64,000 nt of DNA from positions 29,310 to 93,309 of the forward strand of contig JACKQF010000011.1 in the NCBI GenBank assembly GCA_024232965.1, written 5' to 3'. Position numbers and translations under genes: made by a program. This stretch comes from Verrucomicrobiaceae bacterium (lineage in GTDB: Bacteria > Verrucomicrobiota > Verrucomicrobiia > Verrucomicrobiales > Verrucomicrobiaceae). The notes beneath the pieces are model-generated. The model did not search any database, had not been told where the DNA came from, and saw nothing but the letters and a program-made list of their open reading frames with translations. This document shows positions 24,119 to 32,574 of this stretch, one piece after another (the first letter of the stretch is position 1; every line of letters begins with the position of its first letter).

Positions 24119-24592
24119 ATGATGAAAAAATGCATGCTTCTCCTGCCGGTGGCGATTTCTGCGCTGACGATGATTGGTTGTGTTTCCGTGCCGCCTGCTC
24201 AGCGCGAGGCGGATCGGCGTGAACGGATGGTGACCATGCCGATGAATCCCGATATGCGGGAGCGTCAGTACCTGCCCGATGTGGCATCGGTGCTTGAGGA
24301 TGCAGACTTTAGTCCCGTGATCGATGGTGGGGTGCCGAACCAGTTGGAATTTGATATCGATGAAGGCCCAATCAATACAGTGGTGACGGCGCGATTGATT
24401 CGTCGCGGCCAAGTCTTTGCCTCTGCCGAAGGTCGCGATGGCGGGCCAAAGTCGCTGATTGATCGCGCAGGCGTTGTACGCAGCGCGGTGCACCGTTGCC
24501 TCCGGGATTTCGAGGATCAATTGAGCCGTGCTTCTGAGTGGGAGTCAGGTCGCGCAGGATATGCGGCCTCGCAACCGGGTTACTACCGCTGA
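24119..24592 (+). CDS. Hypothetical lipoprotein
   Basis: 157 residues from ATG 24119 (a second ATG follows at 24122). 'MMKKCMLLLPVAISALTMIGC' is a lipoprotein signal with Cys21 after LTMIG. The remainder is polar: a basic Arg/Glu-rich segment (30-50), then 'LPDVASVLEDADFSPVIDGG' and an alpha/beta part that resembles a small beta-sandwich. No known domain is recognised. It is 21 bases upstream of a glycosyltransferase gene on the same strand, and the two may share a transcript. Possibly an envelope accessory protein. Confidence 0.72.
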   Translation: MMKKCMLLLPVAISALTMIGCVSVPPAQREADRRERMVTMPMNPDMRERQYLPDVASVLEDADFSPVIDGGVPNQLEFDIDEGPINTVVTARLIRRGQVFASAEGRDGGPKSLIDRAGVVRSAVHRCLRDFEDQLSRASEWESGRAGYAASQPGYYR

Positions 24593-24613
24593 GTTGCACG
24601 AGGATTAGACATC

Positions 24614-25906
24614 ATGCGGATACTGCATTTGACACCTGGCACGGGGACATTTCATTGCGGCAGTTGCCTCCGCGATAATGCGCTGATCAAGGCGCTGCGA
24701 GTGCGTGGGCATGACGTGGTGATGGCACCTCTCTACATGCCGCTGGTGACAGACCGCGAGGCGGCCAGTCCGGAGCAACCTATTCGTGTGGGTGGGATCT
24801 CACTCTATTTGCAGCAGAAAATCTCTTGGTTTCACCGGATGCCGAAGTTCGTCCACAACTGGGTGAATCATCCTATGCTCTTGAGAATGGCGTCAAAACG
24901 TCTCGGCATGACTTCGGCAAAGAGTCTGGGTGAGATGACGCTGGGCAGTCTGCTGGGTGAAGACGGCCGGCAATGGGGCGAGTGGAAGAAGCTGCTGTCT
25001 TGGATCAAAAACGAGTTCAAGCCCGATGTTGTCTCCCTGTCCAATAGCCTGCTGAGTGGTCTTGCCGGCGCAATTTCGCGAGATGTGGGGGTGCCTGTGG
25101 TGTGCTCCATGCAAGGCGAGGATTCATTCCTGGACACGCTTCCTGATGACTACCGTGATCGTGCTTGGGCGGCGATGCGGCACAATGCGCGGAGCTTGGC
25201 CGCGATTATTGCTCCGAGCCGATTCTATGCGGATGCCATGGCGAAGCGGTTGGAACTGGAGCCGGATCAGATTCACGTCGTTTCGAACGGTATCGATACG
25301 GCCCCCTTTCCAATTGCGGAATGCGATCCGAACTGGCCAGTGATTGGTTACCTCGCACGGATGATTCCCGGCAAGGGGCTGACGACGTTGGTCGATGCCT
25401 TTATTGAGCTGTCACGGCGTGGGAACCTGCCGCGTGTTAAGCTAAAAATCGCCGGGTCGATGATGCCTTCGGATGAACCTTATGTGAACGAATTGCGTGA
25501 GAAGCTGAAGGAAGCGGGCTGCGCAGGGAAGGTGGAGTTCCTGCCAAATCTGACCTTCACAGAAAAGCTGAAGTTTCTCAGTGGGATCTCGGTCTTCTCC
25601 GTTCCTGCGACCTACGGCGAGGCCTTTGGTCTTTATGTGATCGAGGCGATAGCCTGCGGTATTCCAGTGGTGCAGCCAGATAGCGGTGCCTTTGGTGAAC
25701 TGATCCAGGCGACGCAAGGCGGTGTCCTGTGTGCTCCAGATGATGTGGGGTCGCTGGCAGACTCTCTTGAAGGGCTGCTGCAGAACGAAGAGCAGCGGGA
25801 TCAATTGGCCAATCGCGGCATGGCAAATGTGCGCCGTGACTTCACGTCCGCAAAAATGGCCGAGCGATTTGATGCCGTTCTTCAACGGGTGAAGACAGCG
25901 GCATAA
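24614..25906 (+). CDS. GT4-family glycosyltransferase
   Basis: 430 residues. Opens 'MRILHLTPGTGTFHCGSCLRDNALIKAL', a Gly-rich acceptor-side loop with an unusual Cys pair. C-terminal Rossmann domain shows 'IGYLARMIPGKGLTTLVDAF' and the retaining E-x7-E motif 'EAFGLYVIEAIACGIPVV' (sugar-nucleotide binding). Such enzymes transfer a sugar from a nucleotide donor to a lipid, glycan or protein acceptor; donor and acceptor cannot be told. Not part of the polysaccharide operon at the right end. It follows the small lipoprotein gene and is 81 bases before the PQQ-propeller gene. Confidence 0.88.
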   Translation: MRILHLTPGTGTFHCGSCLRDNALIKALRVRGHDVVMAPLYMPLVTDREAASPEQPIRVGGISLYLQQKISWFHRMPKFVHNWVNHPMLLRMASKRLGMTSAKSLGEMTLGSLLGEDGRQWGEWKKLLSWIKNEFKPDVVSLSNSLLSGLAGAISRDVGVPVVCSMQGEDSFLDTLPDDYRDRAWAAMRHNARSLAAIIAPSRFYADAMAKRLELEPDQIHVVSNGIDTAPFPIAECDPNWPVIGYLARMIPGKGLTTLVDAFIELSRRGNLPRVKLKIAGSMMPSDEPYVNELREKLKEAGCAGKVEFLPNLTFTEKLKFLSGISVFSVPATYGEAFGLYVIEAIACGIPVVQPDSGAFGELIQATQGGVLCAPDDVGSLADSLEGLLQNEEQRDQLANRGMANVRRDFTSAKMAERFDAVLQRVKTAA

Positions 25907-25987
25907 AGTAGCTGGCCATAGATCAAAAAGAAAGGTGAGGGGGTTCCGAGGCGTTGACCGTGTCCTCAATTCAAATTTTTCCTTTCT

Positions 25988-27550
25988 ATGATCCAGACAC
26001 GAGCCTGCTGTTTTCTTCTCCTTCTCGCGGCTGTTGTTGAAACTCGCGCTGATTGGCCCCAGTGGCGAGGCCCGACTCGAGATGGCGTTTCCACGGACAC
26101 ATCGCCTGTGGCGTCCAGCTTTCCTGAGGCTGGTCTGAAGAAGGTGTGGGAGAGCGACTTCATCCCCAGTGATCACTACGGTGGCCATGGGAGCCCGGTG
26201 ATCGCTGGCGAGCGTGCTTTTTTGTCCGTCGTCTGGCATGAGCGAGTGGCTTCCGAGGAGCGTGAAATCGATACTGAGGTGATGCAGCAACTGAATCACC
26301 GAGGTGTCTCTCCGGAACTCGGGAAGAAAATGGAAGAGGCGCGGTTGACCATGAACGCCCGGCTGCGTGGTGATAAGCTCGAGGAGTGGATCACTGCATG
26401 GACGGATGCGAATTTGTCAGACAAGGAAAAAGTCTCGCTGGCTTCGTGGGTCGCCTCACGCTTCAGAGCCGGGCGCACTGCATTGCCTCTCGGCGATCTG
26501 GATAAGGTGTCGAAGCGTCAAGGGAAACCTTTTCCGAATCTGGCGGCGATGAAGGAATGGATGGCTTCAGAAAACCTCTCAGCTGAGGTGCAGGAAAAGT
26601 TGCTCTCGTCCGTACCGAACACAATGAAGGTCGCCAAGGATGCCGTGGTCTGTCTCGACATGGCGACCGGCAAGCAAGTGTGGAAGTTTGAGGCCCAAGG
26701 AAAGCCGACGGGGCGGAAGTCTTCTAGCACAGCGGCAGTCGTCGATGGTCGTGTCTATGCGGTTGGGAGCACGCATTTGTACTGCCTTGATGAAAAAGAC
26801 GGTGCCTTGAAGTGGAAGACGGCCTTGCCGTCTGAAGGCGCTGCAGCTTCCCCCTTGGTCGTAGGAAATCGCGTTTATCTGGCTGCGGGGAGTGCGGTGG
26901 CGGTGGATGTCTCCGATGGCAAGGTCGTCTGGGAACAAAAGAAGGTTCGTGGTGACACCAGCAGTGCGCAGCTTTGGAAGCCATCAAATGGAGAGGAAGT
27001 GCTGGTCGTCAATGGCAACGGTGGGCTCTTTGGGCTGCGCCCAAACGATGGCGAAGTGGTGTGGACAGTCGAAGGTGGCGGGCAATCGACGCCGGTCACG
27101 GACGGCGATTGGCTCGTGATCTACAGCGGTTCCAAAGACGTCGGGCTGCGCGCTTACAAGGCAAAGGCAGGTGGTGCGCCAGAGGTGGCGTGGTCAAACT
27201 TCTGGATAACGTTGCGGTACTCGGGATCTCCCATCATCCACGAAGGCCACGTCTATCTTTGCTGTGGTGGCAAACACCAGTGCGTGGATCTCGAAACCGG
27301 CAAGGTGAATTGGACGGAGACCGTCAACAGTACGATCACGTCACCACTGATCGTGGATGGCAAACTTTTGGTGCTGGAGAACAACGGTACGCATCTCCGC
27401 ATGGTTAAAGCGGACCCAACCTCCTATCTGCAATTGGGTCGTGCGAAGGCCGATGCAATGGGCTGCACTTCACCTGCGCTGAGCAATGGCCGCATCGTGG
27501 TGAGGAACAAAGAAAAGTTGATCTGTTACGATCTGCGTCCAGACAAGTGA
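25988..27550 (+). CDS. Secreted PQQ-like beta-propeller protein
   Basis: 520 residues. Signal peptide 1-21 (MIQTRACCFLLLLAAVVETRA), then 'DWPQWRGPTRDGVS', the opening block of a very common Planctomycete/Verrucomicrobial propeller family. Blades with PQQ-repeat signatures follow, e.g. 'VVCLDMATGKQVWKFEAQG', 'LYCLDEKDGALKWKTALP', 'AVDVSDGKVVWEQKK', 'GLRPNDGEVVWTVEGG' and 'CVDLETGKVNW'. Between residues about 95 and 215 is a helical insertion with many charged residues before the propeller proper. The structural repeat does not show that PQQ itself is bound. Location: periplasm or surface; function unknown. Confidence 0.88.
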   Translation: MIQTRACCFLLLLAAVVETRADWPQWRGPTRDGVSTDTSPVASSFPEAGLKKVWESDFIPSDHYGGHGSPVIAGERAFLSVVWHERVASEEREIDTEVMQQLNHRGVSPELGKKMEEARLTMNARLRGDKLEEWITAWTDANLSDKEKVSLASWVASRFRAGRTALPLGDLDKVSKRQGKPFPNLAAMKEWMASENLSAEVQEKLLSSVPNTMKVAKDAVVCLDMATGKQVWKFEAQGKPTGRKSSSTAAVVDGRVYAVGSTHLYCLDEKDGALKWKTALPSEGAAASPLVVGNRVYLAAGSAVAVDVSDGKVVWEQKKVRGDTSSAQLWKPSNGEEVLVVNGNGGLFGLRPNDGEVVWTVEGGGQSTPVTDGDWLVIYSGSKDVGLRAYKAKAGGAPEVAWSNFWITLRYSGSPIIHEGHVYLCCGGKHQCVDLETGKVNWTETVNSTITSPLIVDGKLLVLENNGTHLRMVKADPTSYLQLGRAKADAMGCTSPALSNGRIVVRNKEKLICYDLRPDK

Positions 27551-27607
27551 TTGAATAGAATCTGTGCGATTTCGTCTGGATGAATGAGCCCAAGCTCATC
27601 TCGTCCA

Positions 27608-28129
27608 ATGAAAACCAAATCATCACTCGTCGGGTCCGTCATGATGGCGGGCATGTTCTTCTTCGTCGCCCTTTCCGCACACGCTGGTCATGACAATGAT
27701 CTGCTCTGCCAAGCGCGAGCGATGGACGTCAGCAGCGATCATTTGCTGACTCAATACCGCAAAGAGTTGAAGGAAGGCCATGGCCGCCCCAGCCGCGATG
27801 AGACTCGGCTGCTCCAGGAGATTTGCAATCTCGAGACCTTAGCTGATCGGGTGCGTTCCGCTGTCGAAAACCGGGAGAGTCCCAGTTGTGTGCGAACCTG
27901 GATGCAAAAACTTCGCAGCGCCTACAATTGTACCCGATCGCTGGCGGATCACGTGGGTGCATGCCGCTGCACCAAGGGCATGATCAGCAACTTCGGTTCG
28001 CAGCTATGTGCGGCGGAACGGGCGCTGTCTTCCTCTTGCGGTCGCGATGATCATCGCTTTGGATTCGGTCGCGGGAATGACTTCCGCAGCCCAATTGGCC
28101 AAGCACTATCAAGATTCGCCCGTCGCTAG
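27608..28129 (+). CDS. Secreted eight-cysteine hypothetical protein
   Basis: 173 residues from ATG 27608; an in-frame GTG/ATG from 27584 would spoil the signal peptide. 'MKTKSSLVGSVMMAGMFFFVALSAHA' is a signal peptide. The mature part is helical and has eight cysteines (in 'LLCQAR', 'EICNLE', 'PSCVRT', 'YNCTRS', 'GACRC', 'QLCAAE', 'SSCGRD'), which suggests four disulfides. The tail is Arg/Gly/Phe-rich. No family is recognised. It is 57 bases downstream of the propeller gene and is followed by a hairpin terminator. Confidence 0.7.
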   Translation: MKTKSSLVGSVMMAGMFFFVALSAHAGHDNDLLCQARAMDVSSDHLLTQYRKELKEGHGRPSRDETRLLQEICNLETLADRVRSAVENRESPSCVRTWMQKLRSAYNCTRSLADHVGACRCTKGMISNFGSQLCAAERALSSSCGRDDHRFGFGRGNDFRSPIGQALSRFARR

Positions 28130-28160
28130 ACTGCCGGCCTGAATACTTCAGCGAACAAAG

Positions 28161-28190
28161 TGCGCGGATCTCAAGGAGGTTCGCGCATTT
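28161..28190 (+). terminator. Probable hairpin terminator
   Basis: TGCGCG (28161-28166) and CGCGCA (28182-28187) pair around an inner CTC/GAG stem, followed by TTT. It lies 32 bases after the eight-cysteine gene. The T tract is short, so efficiency is uncertain. Confidence 0.5.
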
Positions 28191-28212
28191 GCGTGTGTAC
28201 AGCAGGCGGCGA

Positions 28213-28302
28213 CTAGCTCTTCAGGTATCCGAAGGCAAGGACTCCACTGGTGAGGAAAACGGCGGCGATGAACATTCCGGTAAGCATAAGGTCCAGGTTC
28301 AT
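28213..28302 (-). CDS. Small 29-residue membrane protein (candidate)
   Basis: ATG at 28302, TAG at 28213-28215. Product starts MNLDLMLTGMFIAAVFLTSG and ends LAFGYLKS: one hydrophobic helix (about residues 5-25) with a short charged tail, like other bacterial single-span small proteins. An AGGTG sequence lies three bases before the ATG. It stands in a 250-base gap between a terminator and rpsN. It is too short to prove by eye, but codon content, start context and helix pattern favour a real gene. Confidence 0.45.
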   Translation of the reverse strand: MNLDLMLTGMFIAAVFLTSGVLAFGYLKS

Positions 28303-28377
28303 ACACCTGATCATGGTTGAATCCAATGGAAAATTCTACTTGCGTCCCGTCTCGGCCCCTGCATTTTACCCGCCCCT

Positions 28378-28647
28378 ATGGCAAAAACAGCGTGGTTAGA
28401 GCGCGAGAAGCGCAAAAGTAAAACAGTCGAAAAATTCGCCAAGCAACGCGAGGAGCTTAAGGCAGCCAAAGACTATTTTGGTCTGAGCCTGCTTCCCCGC
28501 GATGCGAGCCCAACGCGTCTGACGAATCGGTGCCGCGTGAGCGGTCGTCGTCGTGCGTTCATGCGTCGTTTCCAAATGTCCCGTATCACCTTCCGTGAGC
28601 TGGCATCCCAGGGACTCCTCCCAGGGGTGACCAAGTCCAGTTGGTAA
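28378..28647 (+). CDS. rpsN: 30S ribosomal protein S14 (zinc-independent form)
   Basis: 89 residues, usual size. 'MAKTAWLEREKRK' and the C-terminal signature 'RLTNRCRVSGRRRAFMRRFQMSRITFRELASQGLLPGVTKSSW' region (residues 47-89) are diagnostic; the zinc-binding CxxC pairs of the short form are absent. S14 binds the 3' domain of 16S rRNA in the small-subunit head. It is not in a ribosomal protein operon here but a stand-alone gene with its own terminator. Confidence 0.97.
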   Translation: MAKTAWLEREKRKSKTVEKFAKQREELKAAKDYFGLSLLPRDASPTRLTNRCRVSGRRRAFMRRFQMSRITFRELASQGLLPGVTKSSW

Positions 28648-28682
28648 GATCTGTCGTTGGAAAAGGCAGGCAATTTCTTGGT

Positions 28683-28715
28683 CGGAGGGCACACCGCTGC
28701 CCTCCGGCGTTTTTG
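28683..28715 (+). terminator. Rho-independent terminator after rpsN
   Basis: CGGAGGGC (28683-28690) and GCCCTCCG (28699-28706) form an eight-base GC-rich stem with an eight-base loop, followed within three bases by TTTTT. Confidence 0.9.
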
Positions 28716-28752
28716 TGGATTGAAAAGACGGGCGGCGCAGTAACCTATCGTC

Positions 28753-29004
28753 ATGCCCATATACTCCTACATCGCTGAAAAACCCGAGGAAGGTTGTGTC
28801 CGTTGCAAAAAGGGATTCGACCTGCGGCGTCCCATTTCGAGGCCTGCCCTGACGCATTGCCCGCTCTGTCGCAAACCCGTGATCAAACTGGTCACGTCTT
28901 TTTCTACCCCAAAGATCACCAAGCCGCTGTCCGTCAGCGATGCGAAGGCCGCTGGCTTTACCGTGCTGGAAAAACGCATCGACGGAAATTACGAGCGGCT
29001 CTGA
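28753..29004 (+). CDS. FmdB-family zinc ribbon protein
   Basis: 83 residues. 'MPIYSYIAEKPEEGCVRCKKGF' with C15/C18 and 'HCPLCRKPV' with C36/C39 form the four-cysteine zinc ribbon of the FmdB/CxxC_CxxC_SSSS family. The N-terminus MPIYxY is typical. The remainder is a short Lys/Thr-rich tail. FmdB was named as a putative regulator in methylotrophs, but the family's job in most bacteria is unknown. It is 64 bases upstream of the CBS-domain gene. Confidence 0.85.
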   Translation: MPIYSYIAEKPEEGCVRCKKGFDLRRPISRPALTHCPLCRKPVIKLVTSFSTPKITKPLSVSDAKAAGFTVLEKRIDGNYERL

Positions 29005-29068
29005 TGGGCATTTGGCACCTTCCGTTCTCCCATGGGTGCCTATCGTCTTGCCTGATTCTCTCTCATCT

Positions 29069-30472
29069 ATGATTGCTGATTCATTTCCAATCCTTTTTGC
29101 TTCTGCGGAGCCGGTTTTGATGCACTGGGATTTCACGTCAGGTGAGCTTATGTGGAAGGGCCTGGCGGTCTTGTTTTTCGTGGCGCTAAACGGTTTCTTT
29201 GTGGCGGCCGAGTTCGCCATCGTGAAGGTGCGCAGTTCGCAGTTGGAGGCCATGATCGAGGGGGGCAGCAAAGTGGCGGAGCAGGCGCGGGATCAGTTGA
29301 AGAACTTGGACGGCTATCTGTCCGCCACGCAGTTGGGCATTACGCTCGCCAGTATTGCGCTCGGGAGCGTCGGTGAGCCGTATGTGTCTCGGGTGATTCA
29401 GCCCCTGATGGCGATGGGTGGCGTTACCAATGAGCACGTCATCTCAGTGGTTTCGGTTGCCATTGGCTACTCGGTCGTGACCTTCCTCCACGTCGTCTTG
29501 GGCGAATTGACGCCCAAGTCATTGGCTATCCGCAAGGCGCTGGCGACGACGCTGGCGATCAGTCGTCCCCTTCATTATTTTTATGTTCTGTTCAAGCCGG
29601 CCATCTGGCTGTTGAATGGGGCGGCCAACTGGACTCTCCAACATCTCTTCCGGATGGAGGCGGTTTCGGAGTCAGAGCTCGCGCACTCTGAAGAAGAACT
29701 GCGACACATCGTTGCGGAGAGTCAGAAATCCAAAGAGGTGACGGAGACGGAGAAGGATATCCTCCTCAATGCGCTGGCGTTGAACGACCGGTGCGTTCGC
29801 GATGTGATGACGCCGCGCAATCGTGTGGTCTCTCTGAACGCGCAGAATTCGTTTGAGGAGAATGTGAAAATTGCCGTCCGCTCGAAACACACTCGGTTCC
29901 CCTTGGTGGAAGGGCATCTGGATGTGAGCTTGGGTCTGATTCACATCAAAGACATGCTCGCGCTGATGAATGATCCGAAGGCGGATCTGCGCAAGATCAA
30001 GCGGGAACTGCATATGGTGCCAGAGATGCTGCCCATTGATAAGTTGCTGCGCTTTCTACTGGACAAGAATTCCCACTTTGCCTTGGCTGTCGATGAGTTT
30101 GGCGGTGCTGTGGGCGTGGTGACCTTGGACAACGTCATTGAAGAAATTGTCGGCGACATCCGCGATGAGTTTGATTCTGAAAATAAGGAGTTTGTTCGAA
30201 TCAATGAGCGTGAGTTCACGGTCGATGGCATGCTCAATCTCTACGAGCTAGCTGAGAAGGCTGGCATCGAGATCGAAAGTGAAGAGGTCACTACTATTGG
30301 TGGTTACATCACCCACCTGCTTGGGCGCTTGCCTCAACTTGATGAGAAAGTGTCGATTGACGATTACACTGTGACTGCGACCAAGATGGATCAACGTCGA
30401 GTCGTAGAGCTACACTTCCTCTATACAGGCGTTGCCGCAGAAGAGTCGGGCTCTGAGAGTCACGATGGTTGA
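29069..30472 (+). CDS. CNNM/CBS-domain membrane protein (CorC/HlyC type)
   Basis: 467 residues from ATG 29069; the frame extends to 28940 inside the FmdB gene but this start precedes the first membrane helix. An N-terminal DUF21 domain (about 27-220) with helices at 'LAVLFFVALNGFFVAAEFAIV' and 'YSVVTFLHVVLGELTPKSLAI' is followed by a CBS pair (about 225-350; 'DVMTPRNRVVSL', 'AVDEFGGAVGVVTLDNVIEEIVGDI') and a CorC_HlyC domain at the end. The family is linked to Mg2+/Co2+ efflux or transport regulation. Located in the inner membrane; the CBS pair probably binds adenine nucleotide. Confidence 0.92.
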   Translation: MIADSFPILFASAEPVLMHWDFTSGELMWKGLAVLFFVALNGFFVAAEFAIVKVRSSQLEAMIEGGSKVAEQARDQLKNLDGYLSATQLGITLASIALGSVGEPYVSRVIQPLMAMGGVTNEHVISVVSVAIGYSVVTFLHVVLGELTPKSLAIRKALATTLAISRPLHYFYVLFKPAIWLLNGAANWTLQHLFRMEAVSESELAHSEEELRHIVAESQKSKEVTETEKDILLNALALNDRCVRDVMTPRNRVVSLNAQNSFEENVKIAVRSKHTRFPLVEGHLDVSLGLIHIKDMLALMNDPKADLRKIKRELHMVPEMLPIDKLLRFLLDKNSHFALAVDEFGGAVGVVTLDNVIEEIVGDIRDEFDSENKEFVRINEREFTVDGMLNLYELAEKAGIEIESEEVTTIGGYITHLLGRLPQLDEKVSIDDYTVTATKMDQRRVVELHFLYTGVAAEESGSESHDG

Positions 30473-30496
30473 TGTGCTGAGGGCGTTCCGCGAGGT

Positions 30497-30760
30497 TCAG
30501 CTTGCGTCGTCTTCCAACCATTCCAAGGCCTTCTGATAGCTGGCCTGTGTGAGGAAGTGATTGAGTCGCTGGGGCAGCATTGCGCGATGTTCAGTATGGA
30601 ACTGCTGTAGTTGCTCGGAGACGCTCTGGAGCTGGCGCAATTGCTCTTGGGGATTGCTTTCCCGCAATGCATGATCTCCGATCACGTTGAGTCTTTGCGT
30701 GAGCAATTGCTTCAGCGTCTGAGCCGATTCGGCAGGAAGGCGAGATGACGTGTTGTGCAT
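30497..30760 (-). CDS. Small helical hypothetical protein near dnaA
   Basis: 87 residues from ATG 30760 (MHNTSSRLP); an ATG at 30799 is less likely because it would enter the DnaA-box region. The product is strongly helical and Gln/Leu-rich ('LKQLLTQRLNVIG', 'LQSVSEQLQQFHTEHR') and ends 'ALEWLEDDAS'. No family is recognised. It is divergent from dnaA, with the putative origin between. It might be a small DNA- or protein-binding regulator, but nothing shows this directly. Confidence 0.6.
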   Translation of the reverse strand: MHNTSSRLPAESAQTLKQLLTQRLNVIGDHALRESNPQEQLRQLQSVSEQLQQFHTEHRAMLPQRLNHFLTQASYQKALEWLEDDAS

Positions 30761-30788
30761 GCTGCAACATAAACCATGCCAATGAAAT

Positions 30789-31066
30789 GTTGTGCACAAA
30801 ATTCACAGGCTATTCACATGGTCCTGATAACTTGTTGGGTACGTTTATGCGAACAACTTCTTTGATCGATGCCTCATTATTTAAAAACTTTTTTCGTAAC
30901 GGAGAAAATTCAAAAAGTTGAGTGAAGTATCGCTTGTCATGTCGCCAAAATTTGAGATAACAGAACAACGTTTTGAAAAAAGCGCACGCGTCATTCACAT
31001 GACGTTCTGATCTTCAAGAAAACTTTCCGTTACCTATTCCACTCCCGATCCCTCCTCAACTCAGCC
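30789..31066. other. Candidate replication origin (oriC) upstream of dnaA
   Basis: The 280 bases before dnaA are strikingly AT-rich (30840-30990). They hold four DnaA-box-like nonamers, compared with TTATNCACA: TTGTGCACA (30790-30798, one mismatch), AAATTCACA (30799-30807, two), CTATTCACA (30810-30818, one) and TCATTCACA (30991-30999, one). Three boxes stand almost head to tail, then an AT-rich stretch that could unwind, then the fourth. The intergenic position next to dnaA is the usual place for bacterial origins. GC-skew would be needed for proof. Confidence 0.5.
30934..30961 (+). promoter_or_regulatory. Possible dnaA promoter
   Basis: TTGTCA (30934-30939) and GATAAC (30956-30961) are 16 bases apart and about 105 bases before the dnaA ATG. 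The -10 is poor. The fourth DnaA-box-like site (30991) lies downstream of it and could mediate autoregulation. Confidence 0.3.
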
Positions 31067-32545
31067 ATGGCGCACAGCGATGAATCTCTCTCACCTTCTC
31101 AAGATGAACCTTCCTCACCGAATTCTCAACACGCTGGCAACGATGATCCTTGGCAGCTGATTTGCGAAAAGCTGAAGGACCGCGTAGGACACGATAACTT
31201 CCGCCGCTGGTTTGGTGGTGCTCGTGCTCGTGTCGGAGCCGATGGTCATCTGATCATTGATCTTCCAAATCCGATCCATCATTTGTGGATCGAGAGCAAC
31301 TATCAGTCGATCCTCGCAGATGTTGTGACGGACGTGATGGGTGCTGGTTTGGTAATCGATTTCAACGTCTCGGCGGAGGCCCGTGCGATGGTGCCATCGT
31401 CCTCACTTGTGCAAAAGGCAGCAAAAACGCTGGCGCCAGGTTTGCCGGCCAATGGTTCTCAAGTCGTGGAAGATCGCAGTGTAGTGCTTGCGCCTTCGGC
31501 ACCTATCCGCAGTTTCTCAGAAGCAGGCTTGAACGCGCGGCACAACTTTGATTCCTTCGTCGTCGGCACCAATAGCAGCTACTCTGCCGCGGTGGCCCGT
31601 GCGGTCGCAGAAAAGCCAGGTCGCATCTATAACCCGCTTTTCTTTTACGGAGCCACAGGGCTTGGCAAAACCCACCTAATGCAAGCCATTGGGCAGGAGG
31701 TGCTGCTGCGCAAGAAGCGTGCGGTGGTGCGTTATGTGACCTCTGAGCAGTTCACCAACGAGTTTGTCGATTCGATTCGCAAGAACACCTTTACGCAGTT
31801 CCGCCAGCGTTATCGTAAGGTGGACGTGCTGCTCATTGATGACGTTCATTTCTTTGCTGGCAAAGACAGTACGCAGGAGGAGTTCTTCCACACTTTCAAC
31901 GAGTTGTTCAACAACGCGAAGCAGATCGTCTTGGCCAGCGATCGTCCGCCGAGTGAGATCAAGAATCTGGAGAGCCGCCTTGTGTCCCGCTTTGAGTGGG
32001 GCTTGACGACTCAGATTCAGGGGCCCGACCTTGAGACTCGTGTGGCCATTCTGCGTCGCAAGCAGGCCGACTATAATGTGACGGTGGAGCCATGGATCAT
32101 CGATTTCGTGGCGAAAAACGTTCGTAACAACGTCCGCAAGCTCGAAGGGGCGCTCATGCGTGTTGCCGCACATCTTTCCCTCGAAGGTGGCCTGAATGGT
32201 GAGCCTGAACTCGCAGCGCTGCTTGGCGATATTCTTGAGCAGGAGCCGACGAAAGCTGTTACCGTGGATCGCATCCAGCGCACGGTCGCGAATCAGTATG
32301 ACTTGCGCGTAGGCGATCTGACAGGGCCACGTCGGCCAAAGCACATCGCAGAGGCCCGCCAAGTGGCGATGTATCTGACGCGCCAAATGACCAAGCTGCC
32401 GCTGATGCAGATCGGTGAAGAGTTCGGTGGTCGCGACCACGGAACAGTGATCCATGCCTGCAAAGTCGTCGCCGGTCGTATGGGAGCCAGTGGTGAGTTC
32501 GGTCGGTCAGTCGATGAGCTGACGGCAAAGATTCTGGCAGACTGA
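31067..32545 (+). CDS. dnaA: Chromosomal replication initiator DnaA
   Basis: 492 residues. Domain I about 25-95 ('LKDRVGHDNFRRWFGG'), a linker about 100-155, AAA+ domain III with Walker A GATGLGKT (195-202) and Walker B LLIDDV (255-260), the sensor/arginine-finger helix 'LESRLVSRFEWGL', and domain IV with the DnaA-box recognition signature 'GGRDHGTVIHACKVV' near residue 445. It binds DnaA boxes at the origin, melts DNA and loads the replicative helicase. The neighbours dnaN, recF and gyrB, frequent elsewhere, are absent here; thrS lies convergently after a shared terminator. Confidence 0.98.
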   Translation: MAHSDESLSPSQDEPSSPNSQHAGNDDPWQLICEKLKDRVGHDNFRRWFGGARARVGADGHLIIDLPNPIHHLWIESNYQSILADVVTDVMGAGLVIDFNVSAEARAMVPSSSLVQKAAKTLAPGLPANGSQVVEDRSVVLAPSAPIRSFSEAGLNARHNFDSFVVGTNSSYSAAVARAVAEKPGRIYNPLFFYGATGLGKTHLMQAIGQEVLLRKKRAVVRYVTSEQFTNEFVDSIRKNTFTQFRQRYRKVDVLLIDDVHFFAGKDSTQEEFFHTFNELFNNAKQIVLASDRPPSEIKNLESRLVSRFEWGLTTQIQGPDLETRVAILRRKQADYNVTVEPWIIDFVAKNVRNNVRKLEGALMRVAAHLSLEGGLNGEPELAALLGDILEQEPTKAVTVDRIQRTVANQYDLRVGDLTGPRRPKHIAEARQVAMYLTRQMTKLPLMQIGEEFGGRDHGTVIHACKVVAGRMGASGEFGRSVDELTAKILAD

Positions 32546-32574
32546 TTTGGGGCTCTTGCAACTTCAAAACTAAA

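Noticed and set aside
30810..30998. 62-codon minus-strand frame in the origin region
   Set aside because: It lies in the AT-rich, box-containing region and shows no domain or ribosome-binding site.
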